Shown here: piece by piece, positions 38,805 through 51,281 of the stretch
How the letters are laid out: every line of letters starts with the position of its first letter
Position numbering within the stretch: position 1 is the stretch's first letter
From: Bedellia somnulentella
Taxonomy: Eukaryota > Arthropoda > Insecta > Lepidoptera > Bedelliidae
Assembly: GCA_963576735.1 (NCBI GenBank)
Contig: OY755171.1
Span: 17,918,001 to 17,982,000 of the forward strand
DNA length: 64,000 nt
Direction of reading: 5' to 3'
The notes under the pieces: model-generated
What the model was told of the DNA's origin: nothing
Databases searched by the model: none
What the model saw: only the letters and a program-made list of their open reading frames with translations
Made by a program: the position numbers and the translations under genes

Positions 38805-39524
38805 TAAGCAATTTTTTTGTCATTTATATCCCTAACAAACTCTTGTTATTGCTTTAATATTTCCAAGACACATCATCGAAAATTTATGTAAAAATTTAAA
38901 AATTCTGATTCTGTTCAATTATCTCATTCTGAGCACCTCAAATACATAACTTATGTAGGTACTTTAATTATTTTACCCATTTTTGCTTGAATAAAACATT
39001 TGAATAAATCTTTGCAAAAAAATACCAATCACTATATTTTTTGTGTATGTAACACTGGGAAAAGTCTCTTTTTAATAAAAATATGTAATTAAACAATAAA
39101 TTGTAGATAAAGTACTATATCTATAAATGAATAATAATAATAATAATTTTCATAAAATAAAAATTACATAATTTATTGAAAAAGTTAAAGCCGAAATCTA
39201 TATTTCGGTATGAACTGACTAACCAATACATGCGCATTCGAAATTTGCTGGCCAGCGAACCACATCGATGAAGTACGTCACGGAGTTGTCGAGTCCTAAG
39301 CTCAAGATTGGTCAGGCAAAACGGAAGTGACAAATCAAAGCCAATGAAAAGTAAGCGCATATCGAGCACTGCCTTGGGCATCAATCGTCATATGACCCAT
39401 TCTATCGAGGCGGCTTAGGTTGGGCCATATTTGTCTGTGCTGAAGTAGTTTTGTGGAGTGAGTGTGTGCAGATAGTCATCACAGTTTTTGGGACCTGTAA
39501 ATACCCCACACTTCAGAAATCAAA
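38805..39524. promoter_or_regulatory. Upstream region of the V-ATPase c gene
   Basis: No repeat or exon was recognised in most of this stretch. The last 150 bp before the ATG are likely 5' UTR and proximal promoter, judged by position only. No TATA box in a convincing position was seen. Confidence 0.4.
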
Positions 39525-42500
39525 ATGGCAACAGTAGCAGCTTCAGCAAATCCCATCTATGGACCCTTTTTCGGAGTTATGGGGGCGGCGTCAGCAATCG
39601 TTTTTAGTGGTATGTATTTTTTGTTAGATGTACGAAATGGCTGTCGAATGTTATCGATCTCTTCTTAGTAGTCGGTATTTTACTATAAATAAGCCTTTCA
39701 AATGCATAACTATTCATGGATTGTAGTACAACTGAGGTGAATTATTCGTAAGCCTATTTCAAGAATTATTTTTGGTTGTCCTAATTATAGGAATAGCTAG
39801 AATCTGTCGGAAGAATCTTACGACGGCATATACATGCTGAAGATATATGAATATTAGTTGTTACATTAATGAGTGGGTGGGTCATGAATAGGGTTGACGA
39901 TTATAGGCCAAAACGTACTTTTTCGCTGTATCTGCTTGATAACTAAAAAAATAATCATGTGATTAAGTGGATGTCGTTAAGTTGGCAATCCTGAGACCAT
40001 CTAAATAGAGTTATAAGAACGATTGAATCATCTTTTATTGAATATTCAAAATGAATAGGCAAGCGCTAAGAACAAAGATCTCTTTATGCATGAACACTCG
40101 TTTTACTCACGATTAATTCAATAATTATCTAATCCTTTTAGTTAGTCTAATGACTGATGATATTTTGTATTGTACTGCTAGAATCAGAACAAACGCACAG
40201 TAATTTTAGTGTGAATCGCTTTACAGCCTTCTTCGCGTTTGTAGTGCTTGTATTATAGTTGCGATGAAATATAAATATAGTAGAAAGCAGTACATATGAT
40301 TCTAAAACTCCTCGGATATACAAATCACGTGACAAAAGTCATGTGAGGCCATCATCGGAGTCATGTGCTCTTGAACCTTAGAACTTAATAAGTTACATCT
40401 AAGTTATTTGAAATCCTGTTTCAGGCTTTGAACATAAAGAGGGGAGAACATAAAAAATAAAACATGATTCTTAATAGATTTTAATAATTTCTAAGGGTAT
40501 CGAGGCTATTTAAGTGATTTTTGGGCGATGCGGTTGGAGACCATGACCAAAAACATTTATTTGACAATATTTTCCTTACTTTACTTCCAAAAGTGACTAA
40601 AGAATTTTCTGATTCTGAGCTCTGGCTACCCATTTTAGGGATTTATAGCCGTAAGTATATGTATGTATGTATGTAGATTTTAATTGAGAACTTTTGTACT
40701 ATTTAAGAACTGTCTGGTATGAATTTGAAATCTAAATATATCTAGGGAGTAAAAGCACGATCTCTAAAATTTCAAACAAAAAAAGATTTCGTAAGCAATA
40801 CTTCGCGTGATCTTAAATTCTTCAGTTATGTGATTCTTTCCCGTTTGATGATTTAATTCTAAGTTTCAATAAAAACCGCAGTACTAATGATACATTTGAA
40901 AAAAACTGAATGAAACCGGATGAAAGCAAGTAATTATACGACGCAACGCGCGGTAAAAACTGCTTAAAATTAATAGAAGACTACCACCAATGCCCAAAAT
41001 ACTAATACTTGTGAACATCACGTGACATTATCACCTGGTGGTGTCCAGTGCACTCACGTGATGAGGGCAGGTCTTATGTCTATATTCCTATTAAGAAGAT
41101 AATACACACACACACACAAAATGAACTTCTTATCAACTTGATTCCTTTTTAATATATTACCAGTAAAAGATTTGCATTTGTTGATCCAATTTCGACAATT
41201 CTTTCACGAATATAAAAAATCCGAGGGTGACACGGGTTGCATATTCTATTTACTAAAATCATGTAGTCAAAAACTACTGCCGCCCTATGCCGGGTTAAAT
41301 CGCTGGTATTAAAGATGATATGAAATATAAAGGCTCTTTATTTGATTTCAGCCCTCGGAGCCGCTTATGGAACGGCTAAGTCTGGCACTGGTATTGCCGC
41401 CATGTCGGTAATGAGACCAGAGTTGATCATGAAGTCCATCATTCCCGTAGTCATGGCGGGTATCATTGCCATTTATGGATTGGTCGTATCTGTGCTCATT
41501 GCTGGTAACCTCGAAGGCCCAGCCAACTACACCCTCTACAGGTTCGTACCACTCTAACATACATAAACACATGTTTATCTTAAACTATTAAATGTCTCGT
41601 GAGCACATTTAGTGTTGGATTCAATGGTTACACATTCTTGCAGTAAAATTGTATTTTTTAAAGATTATAAAGATAAGTACGAGTTCAAATATCATTCGTA
41701 TGTTAGTAATCATTTTTTGTAGTTAGATACGTAGATCGAAGTAGTTCTTAAGCTAAGTATTATATAAGTAGTGTAGTCTTAGAATTGTATTATCTCTTCA
41801 GTAGTAGTAATGGACGGAACTTTAAGAGCTATGTAAAAGATAATAAGAAAAAACCTTGAAAGAAACCAGTGGCAGTGTTATGCACATCAGTGATTCTCAA
41901 GGTTGAATCAACGGTATCAACATCATTTTATAAAGACCTATCTAAACTAAACTATAAAAATATTTCGAGTCTATGTAATTTAAACGTACGGATACTAAAT
42001 AAAATTTCTTCTTGATATGAACATGCGATTAAAATATTTACAAAACCTAAAATACTTAAAATCTACTGACGTTAATATCGCCAGAGTCGATTTATGGGTG
42101 TGGCTAGAGTACTACCGAAAATGATTGAATCAGGTTTTGATTAATTTAAAAGTGAGGAGTGTCTTCGTGGATGACTACTATTCTTTGTCGATATTGGGTT
42201 TATCCTACTAACACATTTTATTTCGTAATGTGTATTCGTTCAGATTCAGCACAACCCCGAAAGATTCACCAAAAACAACACAACAGCTGCCACTTGCAAC
42301 TCTTTGATCCCGTTTGTCCATCTCCGGTTTCTTATTCAGATCTCCATGTTTCGAGTTTTTTCGATTGCCCTTTGGGTGTCGTTAGAGGCAAGTCAATGCC
42401 AATCTTGACAGCTTCAAGCTGCAACTGCGTACTAAACTATAATATTTTACGTACAGTCGGCATACATGGGCAGCTCAAGATGTCATATGGCTTTAAGTGG

Positions 42501-43116
42501 TGGAAAGTCAGATCTGAGCAAGCAGATTGTGACAGATCGACAGTGACAAGTCGAGCTGCGAGTATATTTCTATCACTCTCTTCACTGTAGGCTAAATAAC
42601 TGATATTCATCTTTCAAAAAAGATACACGATGCAGCTTAAAACGCTAAATGTCGTACGTAATGTGGGGACGAAAGTTTTAGTGTATTATTTAATTACAAC
42701 GGTAAAACTGGAAATAGACAGAGTACAAAATAATCTAAAACTATTTGTAGCTCCATAGAAAAAAAAAACATTTCAAAGATGTCGAGCAGTCTTAAGTGAA
42801 ATGGGTTTATTAGATTAAAACGTAGACGAGCACGTTATAGTAATAATTAGCATAGCTTAAACGTATAATTTGTAAATATGTTTAAAATGTTTCATTTTTT
42901 ATTTTCAGAGGCTTCATTCATCTTGGAGCTGGTCTAGCTGTCGGTTTCTCTGGATTGGCCGCTGGTTTCGCCATAGGAATCGTTGGTGACGCTGGTGTAC
43001 GTGGTACTGCGCAACAGCCCAGATTATTCGTAGGAATGATTCTTATCCTGATTTTCGCTGAAGTGTTGGGTCTATACGGTCTCATCGTCGCTATCTATCT
43101 TTACACGAAACAGTAA
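39525..43116 (+). CDS. Vha16: V-type proton ATPase 16 kDa proteolipid subunit c, complete
   Basis: Three coding exons, 39525-39609, 41352-41541 and 42909-43116, join in phase to 160 aa. The start '[20 protein letters not shown]' has context TCAAAATGG. Four membrane helices follow, with the hallmark stretches '[18 protein letters not shown]' and '[18 protein letters not shown]'. The proton-carrying glutamate lies in helix 4 ('[11 protein letters not shown]', about residue 143). The protein forms the rotating c-ring of the V0 sector in endolysosomal and plasma membranes and is close to the length of other insect subunits c. Poly(A) signals AATAAA are at 43858-43863 and near 44198. A CACGTG E-box lies in intron 1. 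Intron 1 also holds SINE pieces at 40490-40675 and 40985-41085. Confidence 0.96.
40325..40333. promoter_or_regulatory. E-box / CLEAR-like motif in Vha16 intron 1
   Basis: TCACGTGAC matches nine of the ten positions of the GTCACGTGAC element through which Mitf/TFEB factors control V-ATPase genes. It lies about 0.7 kb into intron 1. A function is inferred from motif and position only. Confidence 0.35.
40490..40675 (+). mobile_element. SINE1 copy, head missing
   Basis: Begins 'AAGGGTATCGAGGCTATTTA', includes 'GGCGATGCGGTTGGAGACC', and ends with the tail hairpin and GTATGTATGTATG. Confidence 0.7.
40985..41085 (-). mobile_element. SINE2 fragment
   Basis: 'ACTAATACTTGTGAACATCA', 'CGTGACATTATCACCTGGTG' and 'CTCACGTGATGAGGGCAGG' match the tail-proximal half of SINE2, with both of its CACGTG boxes. 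Confidence 0.7.
41542..42908. other. Vha16 intron 2
   Basis: No repeat family or coding signal was recognised. A 143-codon open frame at 42159-42590 has no motif and is probably chance. Confidence 0.5.
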
Positions 43117-44569
43117 ACGTAATCTGTAAAACACTCCCCGCAATAGTCTGTTCCCTGAGGTTCTATACTTCATCCCTTCGAATCTGCTCATCGCGCACAG
43201 GGAAGTCATCGCCGGTAGCGTTTAATCTTTCATTGTGTATAGAGCCTTGGGTTAGTAATTTCCTTGTATAGTAATTTGTCGACTATTTAATTTCATCGTC
43301 ATAGCTCCGACTCGATGCGGTTTTAATGCTGCGACCCCATCGGGTCTTGAGCAGACACTTTTCTATTTATTTTAAAATACCTTTGTTTTAGATCATGTCT
43401 TGAACGCTGCCGAGCGATGACAATTATCATTTATTTTTGTTTATTCCTCCTTTGATTTAACTCCGGACAGGAGATATTTTAATTTCACTCCTTCACATAT
43501 CAAAATTTCTTTGCGCGCGTTCTCTTTTTTCTGGGAACGATAAAATACACCCTATCTGACGATCACGATATCACTTAGTTTGGTATAGACATAAGGCGAA
43601 ACTAATGTACAGTTAGATTAGAAACTTAAGTCAAAACAATATATTCTGTAATAATTTATGAACCCATGAAACCCTATGGTACTATGTACCTTGCAATTTC
43701 AGTTGCTGAGATGTTAAATGTATTACCTGTACCTGGCTTAAGTATATTAGAATTTGTGGACAGCTTTCAGTGTTAATAGGAATTTAATTATATTTCACTG
43801 TATGGAAGATCGGCAATGTTAAGCAAGTCACAATCATTGTATTGCCAGGAATCAGTAAATAAACATGATTTGTACATTCCATATTATTTTGTTTCTACTT
43901 GATTGTATGTCTTTCTTTTCCTCTTGCAATGTTTTATTATATTGGTGCTGTCGTTATAATCCCTTTTCGGAGTAAGTGCAGCCAGCTATCACTTTCTGAC
44001 GACTTATATGTGAAAATGTTTTAAATAATATAATATTGCCTATATATTTATTATGTATACCTCATAGTCGAAATGATGTTTGAATGAATATAAATTGGTA
44101 AGTAAATACATTTACATTTAGGTGAAATTGTATTTTATTTTAGGTTAATGTTAGTAATGTTATAATCTTGGTGTTATTGAATGAATTGTGTTAATAAAAT
44201 ATTTTGAAAACCTTGAATCATGAATTTAAACTGCATTAGTTAATTCATAGTAAAAAAATACCTAGTTGATAAATCAATCATAGACTGGGTACGCCCGGCC
44301 GGGTAGAATTAAATTTCTGGTAGATCCGGTCCTTACCGGACGTAGTCAAATGAATATCTTCGTATCACACAATCATCAAAACTGAACAATTTAGTACCAA
44401 TAAGACGGGTGTTTTACCTGGAATGATGGTTCTAATTAAAGTTGGTGTATATTATACTGCCGAATATAACTTAGAGGTTCTTAAATAGCTGATCGTGACG
44501 TACGAACTGTAGGACCCTGGTACACCCTGACTAAATCGCAGCCTCGGAATTATGATTCCTTAAAGCCCA

Positions 44570-44660
44570 TATGTGTCCACCTCCGAGGGGCTCGAGCATA
44601 CCCTGTATAGGATGAAATGGCTGTAGTCACCACCCTTTCTGAATGGGTTGGGAGACTTAT
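44570..44660 (-). repeat. Copy of an unnamed dispersed repeat
   Basis: 'GTGTCCACCTCCGAGGGGCT' and 'CGAGCATACCCTGTATAGGA' match the copies at 16620 and 27715. Confidence 0.5.
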
Positions 44661-45463
44661 TGAATTAAATTTAGGTAGTAATAAAATTACGACCTAATTA
44701 GTGTGATACTGAGCCTTTAGTATATCGATTAATTCTCTTCAATCTCATGACACAGATGTGTTTAATATGCTAAGGATTTATAGGCAACATATCAATAAAC
44801 ACAACATAATTTCAAGTGCAGAAGAAGGATTACTACTGATTTCATAACAATAGAAGGCTTAAATAAATGGAACTGCCATTTTACGCCAAACGCTATAGCT
44901 AATTCTAATTGTTATTGTAACAGAACTGAAAAAGTATTGTTATTAAAAGTGAATTCATTGCTTTTGTTTTAATTAAAAATAAGCGAGAGCGAACTGAATT
45001 CTAGAACAAAGTAAATATGTGGCTAAAACTTATAAAGAAGTTAGTGGATCAACTGTTTTAAGCAACCAAAAATGAAATTAAATGTGACAATTAACTTTTA
45101 AAACAAACATATCGGCTATAATCTTCTACAGTTCTCAAAGCAATTTACACAACCTTGTAAGATTGGATGAAGTTAAGCAGAAAATACTCGTCCCACACTT
45201 TCGCATATATGTACACTACGAAGTAGAGAAAACTAAAGTTCAAATTTCAAACGCTCATATCTCTAAATCGACTTGTGGAGTCCTTTCTGCTTAAGTGGTA
45301 CATGGGTTCTGTTCTAACCATAGTTATGAATGGCCGAAAATGAAACTTTGATAATGCCGGGTTTATATTATACAAGTAAACGCCGAAACTGATCCTGTAT
45401 AGCAATCACGAGCGCTATTTTATCGACACGATAACGGTTAGAATGAGATGGCAGTATACGATA
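44661..45463. other. Intergenic stretch
   Basis: AT-rich sequence, nothing recognised. Confidence 0.45.
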
Positions 45464-45739
45464 CTAAGTAAGTGCGTAAGCGATGGCTGCTTTATCCCAA
45501 GCGATAACTAATTTAAACACGGCTCGTGCTTGCCCTTCAGAAGTGGGTTTGGATGTCGTTTTGTTACGACCATCCCATTGGGCTAATTTGTATTTTGGAT
45601 ATCGATTCGGATCAATGTAAACGCGGCATGAGTAAACGGCATTACAATGAGCCAAGCCAAAATAGTACATGAAAGCTTCTTGAATAATATGAACACTGCA
45701 ATTTTTTATGGGCAATGGGCACGAATTGCAACATCCCAC
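45464..45739 (-). CDS. Small unrecognised ORF, 91 codons
   Basis: The frame encodes a Cys-rich start ('MGCCNSCPLPIKNCS') and then a compact, charged and aromatic C-terminus ('RVYIDPNRYPKYKLAQWDG', 'VFKLVIAWDKAAIAYAL'). Its composition looks more protein-like than other chance frames nearby. No family is recognised, no splice signals extend it convincingly, and it sits just outside a long-TIR element. It may be an exon, a relic of an older element or an acquired fragment. Confidence 0.25.
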   Translation of the reverse strand: MGCCNSCPLPIKNCSVHIIQEAFMYYFGLAHCNAVYSCRVYIDPNRYPKYKLAQWDGRNKTTSKPTSEGQARAVFKLVIAWDKAAIAYALT

Positions 45740-45848
45740 TTTTTATTAAGATTCAATGAGGATAGCGCTGAACTGTCAAATCGATCAAATAAAAATTAAA
45801 TTCAATGGCCATTTCGTATTGATTTGAAATCTACTTGAATATTAGAGT

Positions 45849-47948
45849 AAGATCCCGGTGCCCCCAGACGTTACTTATTTTCTCATAAGAAATATAAATA
45901 GGATAAAGTAGGTTAGTACGTACTTTGAGTGTGTGCATACCTGCTACCTTGGGTCGACGGCCAATTCATAGGTACCAGGTGCTAAAGGTAGATAAATACA
46001 GTACTGATTTTTCTTAAATTCTCAGTGCTGATTTTTACATATGTTTTAGATATTGTTGTTAAAAATTAATAATCATTATTGCCAGACACTTTCCATCGGC
46101 GCTTACCCTTACCACACGCTTTAAAGCTTCAAAAAAAATAACATATTCTTACTTACAATCTCACTCTTGATTTTTATGTATGATACTTGGGGAACTATTT
46201 GAACACCCCTGGTCAGCAGCCAGACCAATTGGAGGGGTCAAACATCCCCCCAGACACACATAAAGTGTCGCTATGTGTATAAGCGCGAGGTCATTATTTG
46301 TACACTTGAGTGTGAGAGAGATATCTATTTATGGATATCTTTCTTATACCTATTGACGTCTCTAGGCTACTCTATTCAGTGCTACTTGATTCAGGGATAT
46401 ATGAACATTCAGGGCAATATGCATCATTTAAAAAATGATGACTCCCATGTGTGAATATTGACTGGCACTGGAAATAAAGTTAGATACATTGATATCACTG
46501 AGAGTTATAAACATTTAGGACCTACATTAAGCCGTTGCTTGCCAGGATTTCACGCAATAACTGGTTGTGATTACAATCCAGCTTTTTTTAGAAAAGGCAA
46601 GCAAAGGCCATTTAATGTATTGAAAAAAAAAGTAGAGTACCAGATAGCATTTATGAAACTCGGCGATGTAGACTTATTCAGTAACTTAGAACTGGAACAA
46701 AATGTGTTCAACACTATACAAAAATTTGAACTTTACTGTACAACGTGGCCGGAATAATTGACGTAGATGCTTTCCGACTCCAACTCTTCATCAACACTTA
46801 TATGGTTTGTGTCGTAAATAAAGAGTTCAATCGTAAAAATGTGAAAAACTTTGATGCTAGTAACTTACCACCATGCAAAAGTGAGCTTTCACAGCAGTTT
46901 CGACGAGCTAATTATATCACTAGTCTCTGGAAAAATGCTCATATGAAGAAAATTAGTATTTTTAGTCCTGACAATAATGGGTGGACGTTGAAAGATAATA
47001 AATATCATTTTAACTGGTTCGATGGGGACCAATTGCCGAGCTTTGTCAGTGAATCGCTTCAAGAAGAATCAGGTATTATACTTTAAATTTGAATAATTGA
47101 TATAACCGTATAACTCTTTGATTCTTAATTATGTTATTTTTGTTACAGAAAATGAAAGTAATATGGATGATAATGAAGATAGTCAATGCCAACATTGGGT
47201 TGATAATGACTTATCAAACTTAGACGATGATGACAGTAAAGATCACGCTGAATGTTCAAACTACAATTAATCCGAAAGAAGAAAGACATGTTTAGCTTTG
47301 TATAATTTTAAGATTTAATAAACATGAATTTTTTAAATAGTAGTATTCAATTTAACTCGATGGTAAGATGTGAAACATAGGTTAAAGAAACTTATATTTA
47401 TTGTTTATAAAATTTTCTCAACCCAGATTACTTTAAAATACCTTGTAATCTTCAGGTTCGATTCCATTTTGTATGTAACGAATCTTTAATCTCTCTTGAT
47501 TATATCGAACAGAGCAGAATTCTAGCGACACTTTATGTGTGTCTGGGGGGATGTTTGACCCCTCCAATTGGTCTGGCTGCTGACCAGGGGTGTTCAAATA
47601 GTTCCCCAAGTAACATACATAAAAATCAAGAGTGAGATTGTAAGTAAGAATATGTTATTTTTTTTAAGCTTTAAAGCGTCTGGTAAGGGTAAGCGCCGAC
47701 GGAAAGTGTCTGGCAATAATAATTATTAATTTTTAACAACAATATCTAAAACATATGTAAAAATCAGCACTGAGAATTTAAGAAAAATCAGTACTGTATT
47801 TATCTACCTTTAGCACCTGGTACCTATGAATTGGCCGTCGACCCAAGGTAGCAGGTATGCACACACTCAAAGTACGTACTAACACTACTTTATCCCATTT
47901 ATATTTCTTATGAGAAAATAAGTAACGTCTGGGGGCACCGGGATCTTG
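45849..47948 (+). mobile_element. 2.1-kb element with about 425-bp inverted repeats
   Basis: The left arm (45849-46273) and right arm (47524-47948) are near-perfect complements. They begin AAGATCCCGGTGCCCCCAGA and end near 'AAAGTGTCGCTA'. The 1.25-kb centre encodes a broken protein (46458-47280, + strand). The target duplication is not clear. Superfamily unknown. Confidence 0.75.
46458..47271 (+). pseudogene. Broken ORF of the long-TIR element, unclassified family
   Basis: The first frame (46458-46757) contains 'LGPTLSRCLPGFHAITGCD' and 'NPAFFRKGKQRPFNVL'. A one-base frameshift near 46740 leads to the second (46745-47086) with 'LPPCKSELSQQFRRANYIT', 'SLWKNAHMKK' and 'FNWFDGDQLPSF'. After a small possible intron (47087-47149, ending GTTACAG) an acidic tail ends at TAA 47269-47271. 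Similar 'GFHAxTGCD' proteins occur in many insect and cnidarian genomes; I know no assigned function. It is likely transposon-encoded, because it lies between long TIRs. Confidence 0.55.
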
Positions 47949-48222
47949 GACTATATGTGTTATTACCAGTTCCAAGTGTGTTCCAGTGCCAAGTCATGTA
48001 TACAAACACCCACATGAAAGTCGAACTCTCTCGATCACTGTTGGCCAGCTTGTAGTCTTTAATTCATTTGCATAATTAAAATATAGCCCAAGTCACATTT
48101 ATTAAAACTCACAGTAGTTCCAAACAAAACGACAAATATATTTAGTTTACTTTGTTAGTGTAAACCTAGCTTTAGCTGATCCAAGTAGCTGTTGGACAGA
48201 GGTTGACCCAATGGGGAATCGT

Positions 48223-49865
48223 CTTTGACTATGAACACTATAGACAGAGTCATAATGCAACGGGAGAGTACCTCTTTTAGATAGCAATATTTTTCCCTGT
48301 AATGTTGCGATCACTAGAAAACAATTACCCCAAAATACTATAATCACCATTCTAAAAGCTACTTTTTAATTTAAAATTGATTACGTCAAATTATTGTTTA
48401 ATTGAAGGTTTACTGTTTACTATATTATTTCCTGCAATCATATAATTATACATACTTGCTCCTAGTATTATACAATCTTTTTTGTTTAATTTTACCATTT
48501 ATACTGATGTTTAATACACCGTGAAATCTAAAGCATTGTACTATCAGGGATGAATCTTCCCATGATTACGAATAAATTTTTGTACGGGACTAACTTTGTT
48601 ACTGGACAAAAAAAAACAGCTGTTCCATAAGTACAAGTTATGTAAATATCATACGGGTCATCATGGGTATAGTGGGGTCTATGTTTGTATTTTGAAAAAT
48701 AAAAGACAGCACTATTTTGTACATGAGTTTTATTGCATTATTTACTATTGACCTTTAAACAAAATCAGTTTCGTGTGAAAATTTCGAATTCATTCGTCTA
48801 TTTCAGTCACATTTTTCAAAAGATGATGTATTCGTGCATCTAAGTATTTTAAAGCTATAGCCTTTATTAACAGCACAAGGTGGTTTTCGAACGGATTTTG
48901 CTCTCTGATGTGGTCGTTTAATGTCGGAAATATTCTTTTACCTAAATTCTTTTTCAAAACAACTGCGACCATTTGAGCCAAAGCTTAGTCTTTGGACAAA
49001 AACGAGGTGCCTTTCAATTTTATAGTATGCCTCAAAACTTTGGTTGATTTCCAATTGCATCTTCCAGTGGCCACAATCCATTTTTCTCGTAGATTCGGGT
49101 CTTTAGGAAAACTGTAATGAATACGAAGGAATTAAATAAATATAACAAATTTATTACTTACTAATTCCGTAGATAACAATTGGAAATCATTCAGCATCGC
49201 TATGGCGCGACGAAATTCATAATAAACTCACTCATTAACATCAGTTTACTAATTTGAAAATTTTACCCTAACGACAGGGTAGGATGAAAACGTGAATTAT
49301 GGCAACAATGAGATACTGCATATTTTTAGGTTATACTATTAAAAAATTGCTCAAAACAACTAAAGAAAATGCTAGTAATCTAGTTCAACGTAATTAACAT
49401 TTGAATCACTTATTTTCTGATCGCGCAATGTATTTATTATGTATTTATCTGTAGAAAAACATTAAAAAACTCACTCACTTGTGGAAAGTCAATCCTTCGA
49501 TGTCATAGAAATATAGTAATTATATTTCTATGTTCGATGTATTTTTCGCTGTGGCTTCCGCAGCCAAGCACGCTACACCCAACCATACCTCACTAAACAA
49601 TAACATAACTAATGGAGTCTCTTTTGTCACAATAACAATATACAAATGAATAAAATCTTTCTCAAAATCAAAAGAAAACCAAAATCGCTCACATCACAAG
49701 TCGACGCTTTGTTTGTCACAATTTAAAAGTGTGACATCAGCAAAATAGATAGAGATGACAAAAAAGATTTGTGTCTCTTTTTAACATATAAGAACTTAAA
49801 TAAGGGCTTCTCTTTTTAAAATGGATGACGTAACATCGCTCTGTCTATAGTGTTCATAGTCAAAG
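48223..49865 (-). mobile_element. P element, internally deleted, with 8-bp target duplication
   Basis: 1643 bp between exact 8-bp repeats GGAATCGT (48215-48222, 49866-49873), the size made by P elements. Both termini start CTTTGACTATGAACACTATA. On the minus strand a THAP zinc-finger exon (ATG at 49586, 'MVGCSVLGCGS') is joined through a probable intron to 'FPKDPNLREKWIVATGRCNW' (from 49111). This runs straight into the transposase C-terminus (48981-48790, 'LLIKAIALKYLDARIHHL'), so the catalytic middle is missing. An in-frame TAA precedes the C-terminal block. It is non-autonomous. A second copy starts at 63398. Confidence 0.88.
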
Positions 49866-49873
49866 GGAATCGT

Positions 49874-50347
49874 AATCTAATTCCATAGAAAATGAGGAAA
49901 GCGTGTAATGTTCATTTTTAAACGTCTCGTTTTATTACGCCAGATTTTATCACAGCTTTTTTTATTGATATCAACTTATCAAATAAAAGTTGCATACTTT
50001 ATCTGTGATACTTTCATTGTTATCAAGACATCGTAAAACATTTAAGTAAATTAGCATTTGTTACGAGCAGGACCTGGGGTTTATTTTTGGATAGATATAA
50101 ATACTTCACATAAAATTTGGTTTGATAATTTGATATCTTTTTATATTTTTAAACCGTGAGTGCTATACGTTGGATGCAATGATGTCCTATGTGTCGACAC
50201 GATAGCAATCGATGGCCCGATGGCGATGCATTTTTCTATTTTTCTTAGTGGCTTCCATCATGTTGCATGGATAATGTGAACCCGACAGGAAATTAATTGT
50301 TTAACATAACAACACTAACATGACGACACGACAATGACAATGACAAT
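49874..50347. other. Intergenic stretch
   Basis: No gene or repeat seen apart from ACAATG-rich sequence at 50325-50347 next to the hAT element. Confidence 0.4.
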
Positions 50348-51281
50348 TAGGCATGGGCGTTTTCGTTATTTAACGCAAACGGTTACATAACCGATATATA
50401 GTTATCATACCGTTATGGAAAACCGTTTTTAGATATCGATATCAGTGGAATAGTTTTTGCTATCGTCAATTGGTTAATTAGTTTTAATTTAAGTTTAGCA
50501 AAGTAAACGACCTTGAAACAAAAACGCATACAATTACCGAGATATATTTTATCAGTTTAGTTAAGAGGTCCCTTCCCTTAATTACAATAGTAAATCATGG
50601 CGATTTTCCTTCATGGTTAAAAAGGCTTAGGACAAGCAGAAAAGTTGTATGAATTTATTATTAATGCGAATATGTGTATTTATAACTAATGCATGTGTAA
50701 AGTAACGATAGTATAACAAAAATGATACATGATTAGCTCAGGTAACTTTTCTGGCGCATTTAAAAATCGACATATTTACTACTATTTCAAAAACTTGCAC
50801 ACACTTAAAAACTATTGTCTCTTAAACACTATTTATTAAAAATGAATGTACATAGAACAAAAACCTTTTTTAACAATTTTGCACTATATGACAATGAAAA
50901 TTGAAATAAACAAACTCAAACACACAAATAAATGACCCGTAATATCAGGTAAAACGCGCGCCAAAACTAAACAACAAAATGTGTAAGTTAAAGTAATAAA
51001 ATAACTAAAGATATTCGCTTCATCTCTTTCACAACGCAAACGTTTTATATAGTTAAAAAGAGATGGAGCGAATATCAAACGGATGCGGTTCGATGGTTAT
51101 GGTTAGCGCTTCGTTTGTAATATCGTTTTCTTTTACATATCGATGTCTGGCGGGCGGTTTAGGTTTTTGTTGATAGCATAGTTTTGAAATATCGGATATG
51201 TACTTTATAGTTATCGATATGATATGATATGTAACTGATATCCGTTATTAGTTACGTTTTGATATATCGAACTCATGCCTA
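50348..51281. mobile_element. Non-autonomous hAT-like element
   Basis: 934 bp with inverted ends TAGGCATGGG and CTCATGCCTA, flanked by the 8-bp repeat ATGACAAT (50340-50347, 51282-51289). The inner ends are rich in CGATAT-type palindromes. No transposase. The flank is itself ACAATG-rich, which weakens the duplication a little. Confidence 0.65.

Noticed and set aside
42159..42590. 143-codon frame in Vha16 intron 2
   Set aside because: No motif, no repeat support, and low-complexity mixed composition; most likely chance.
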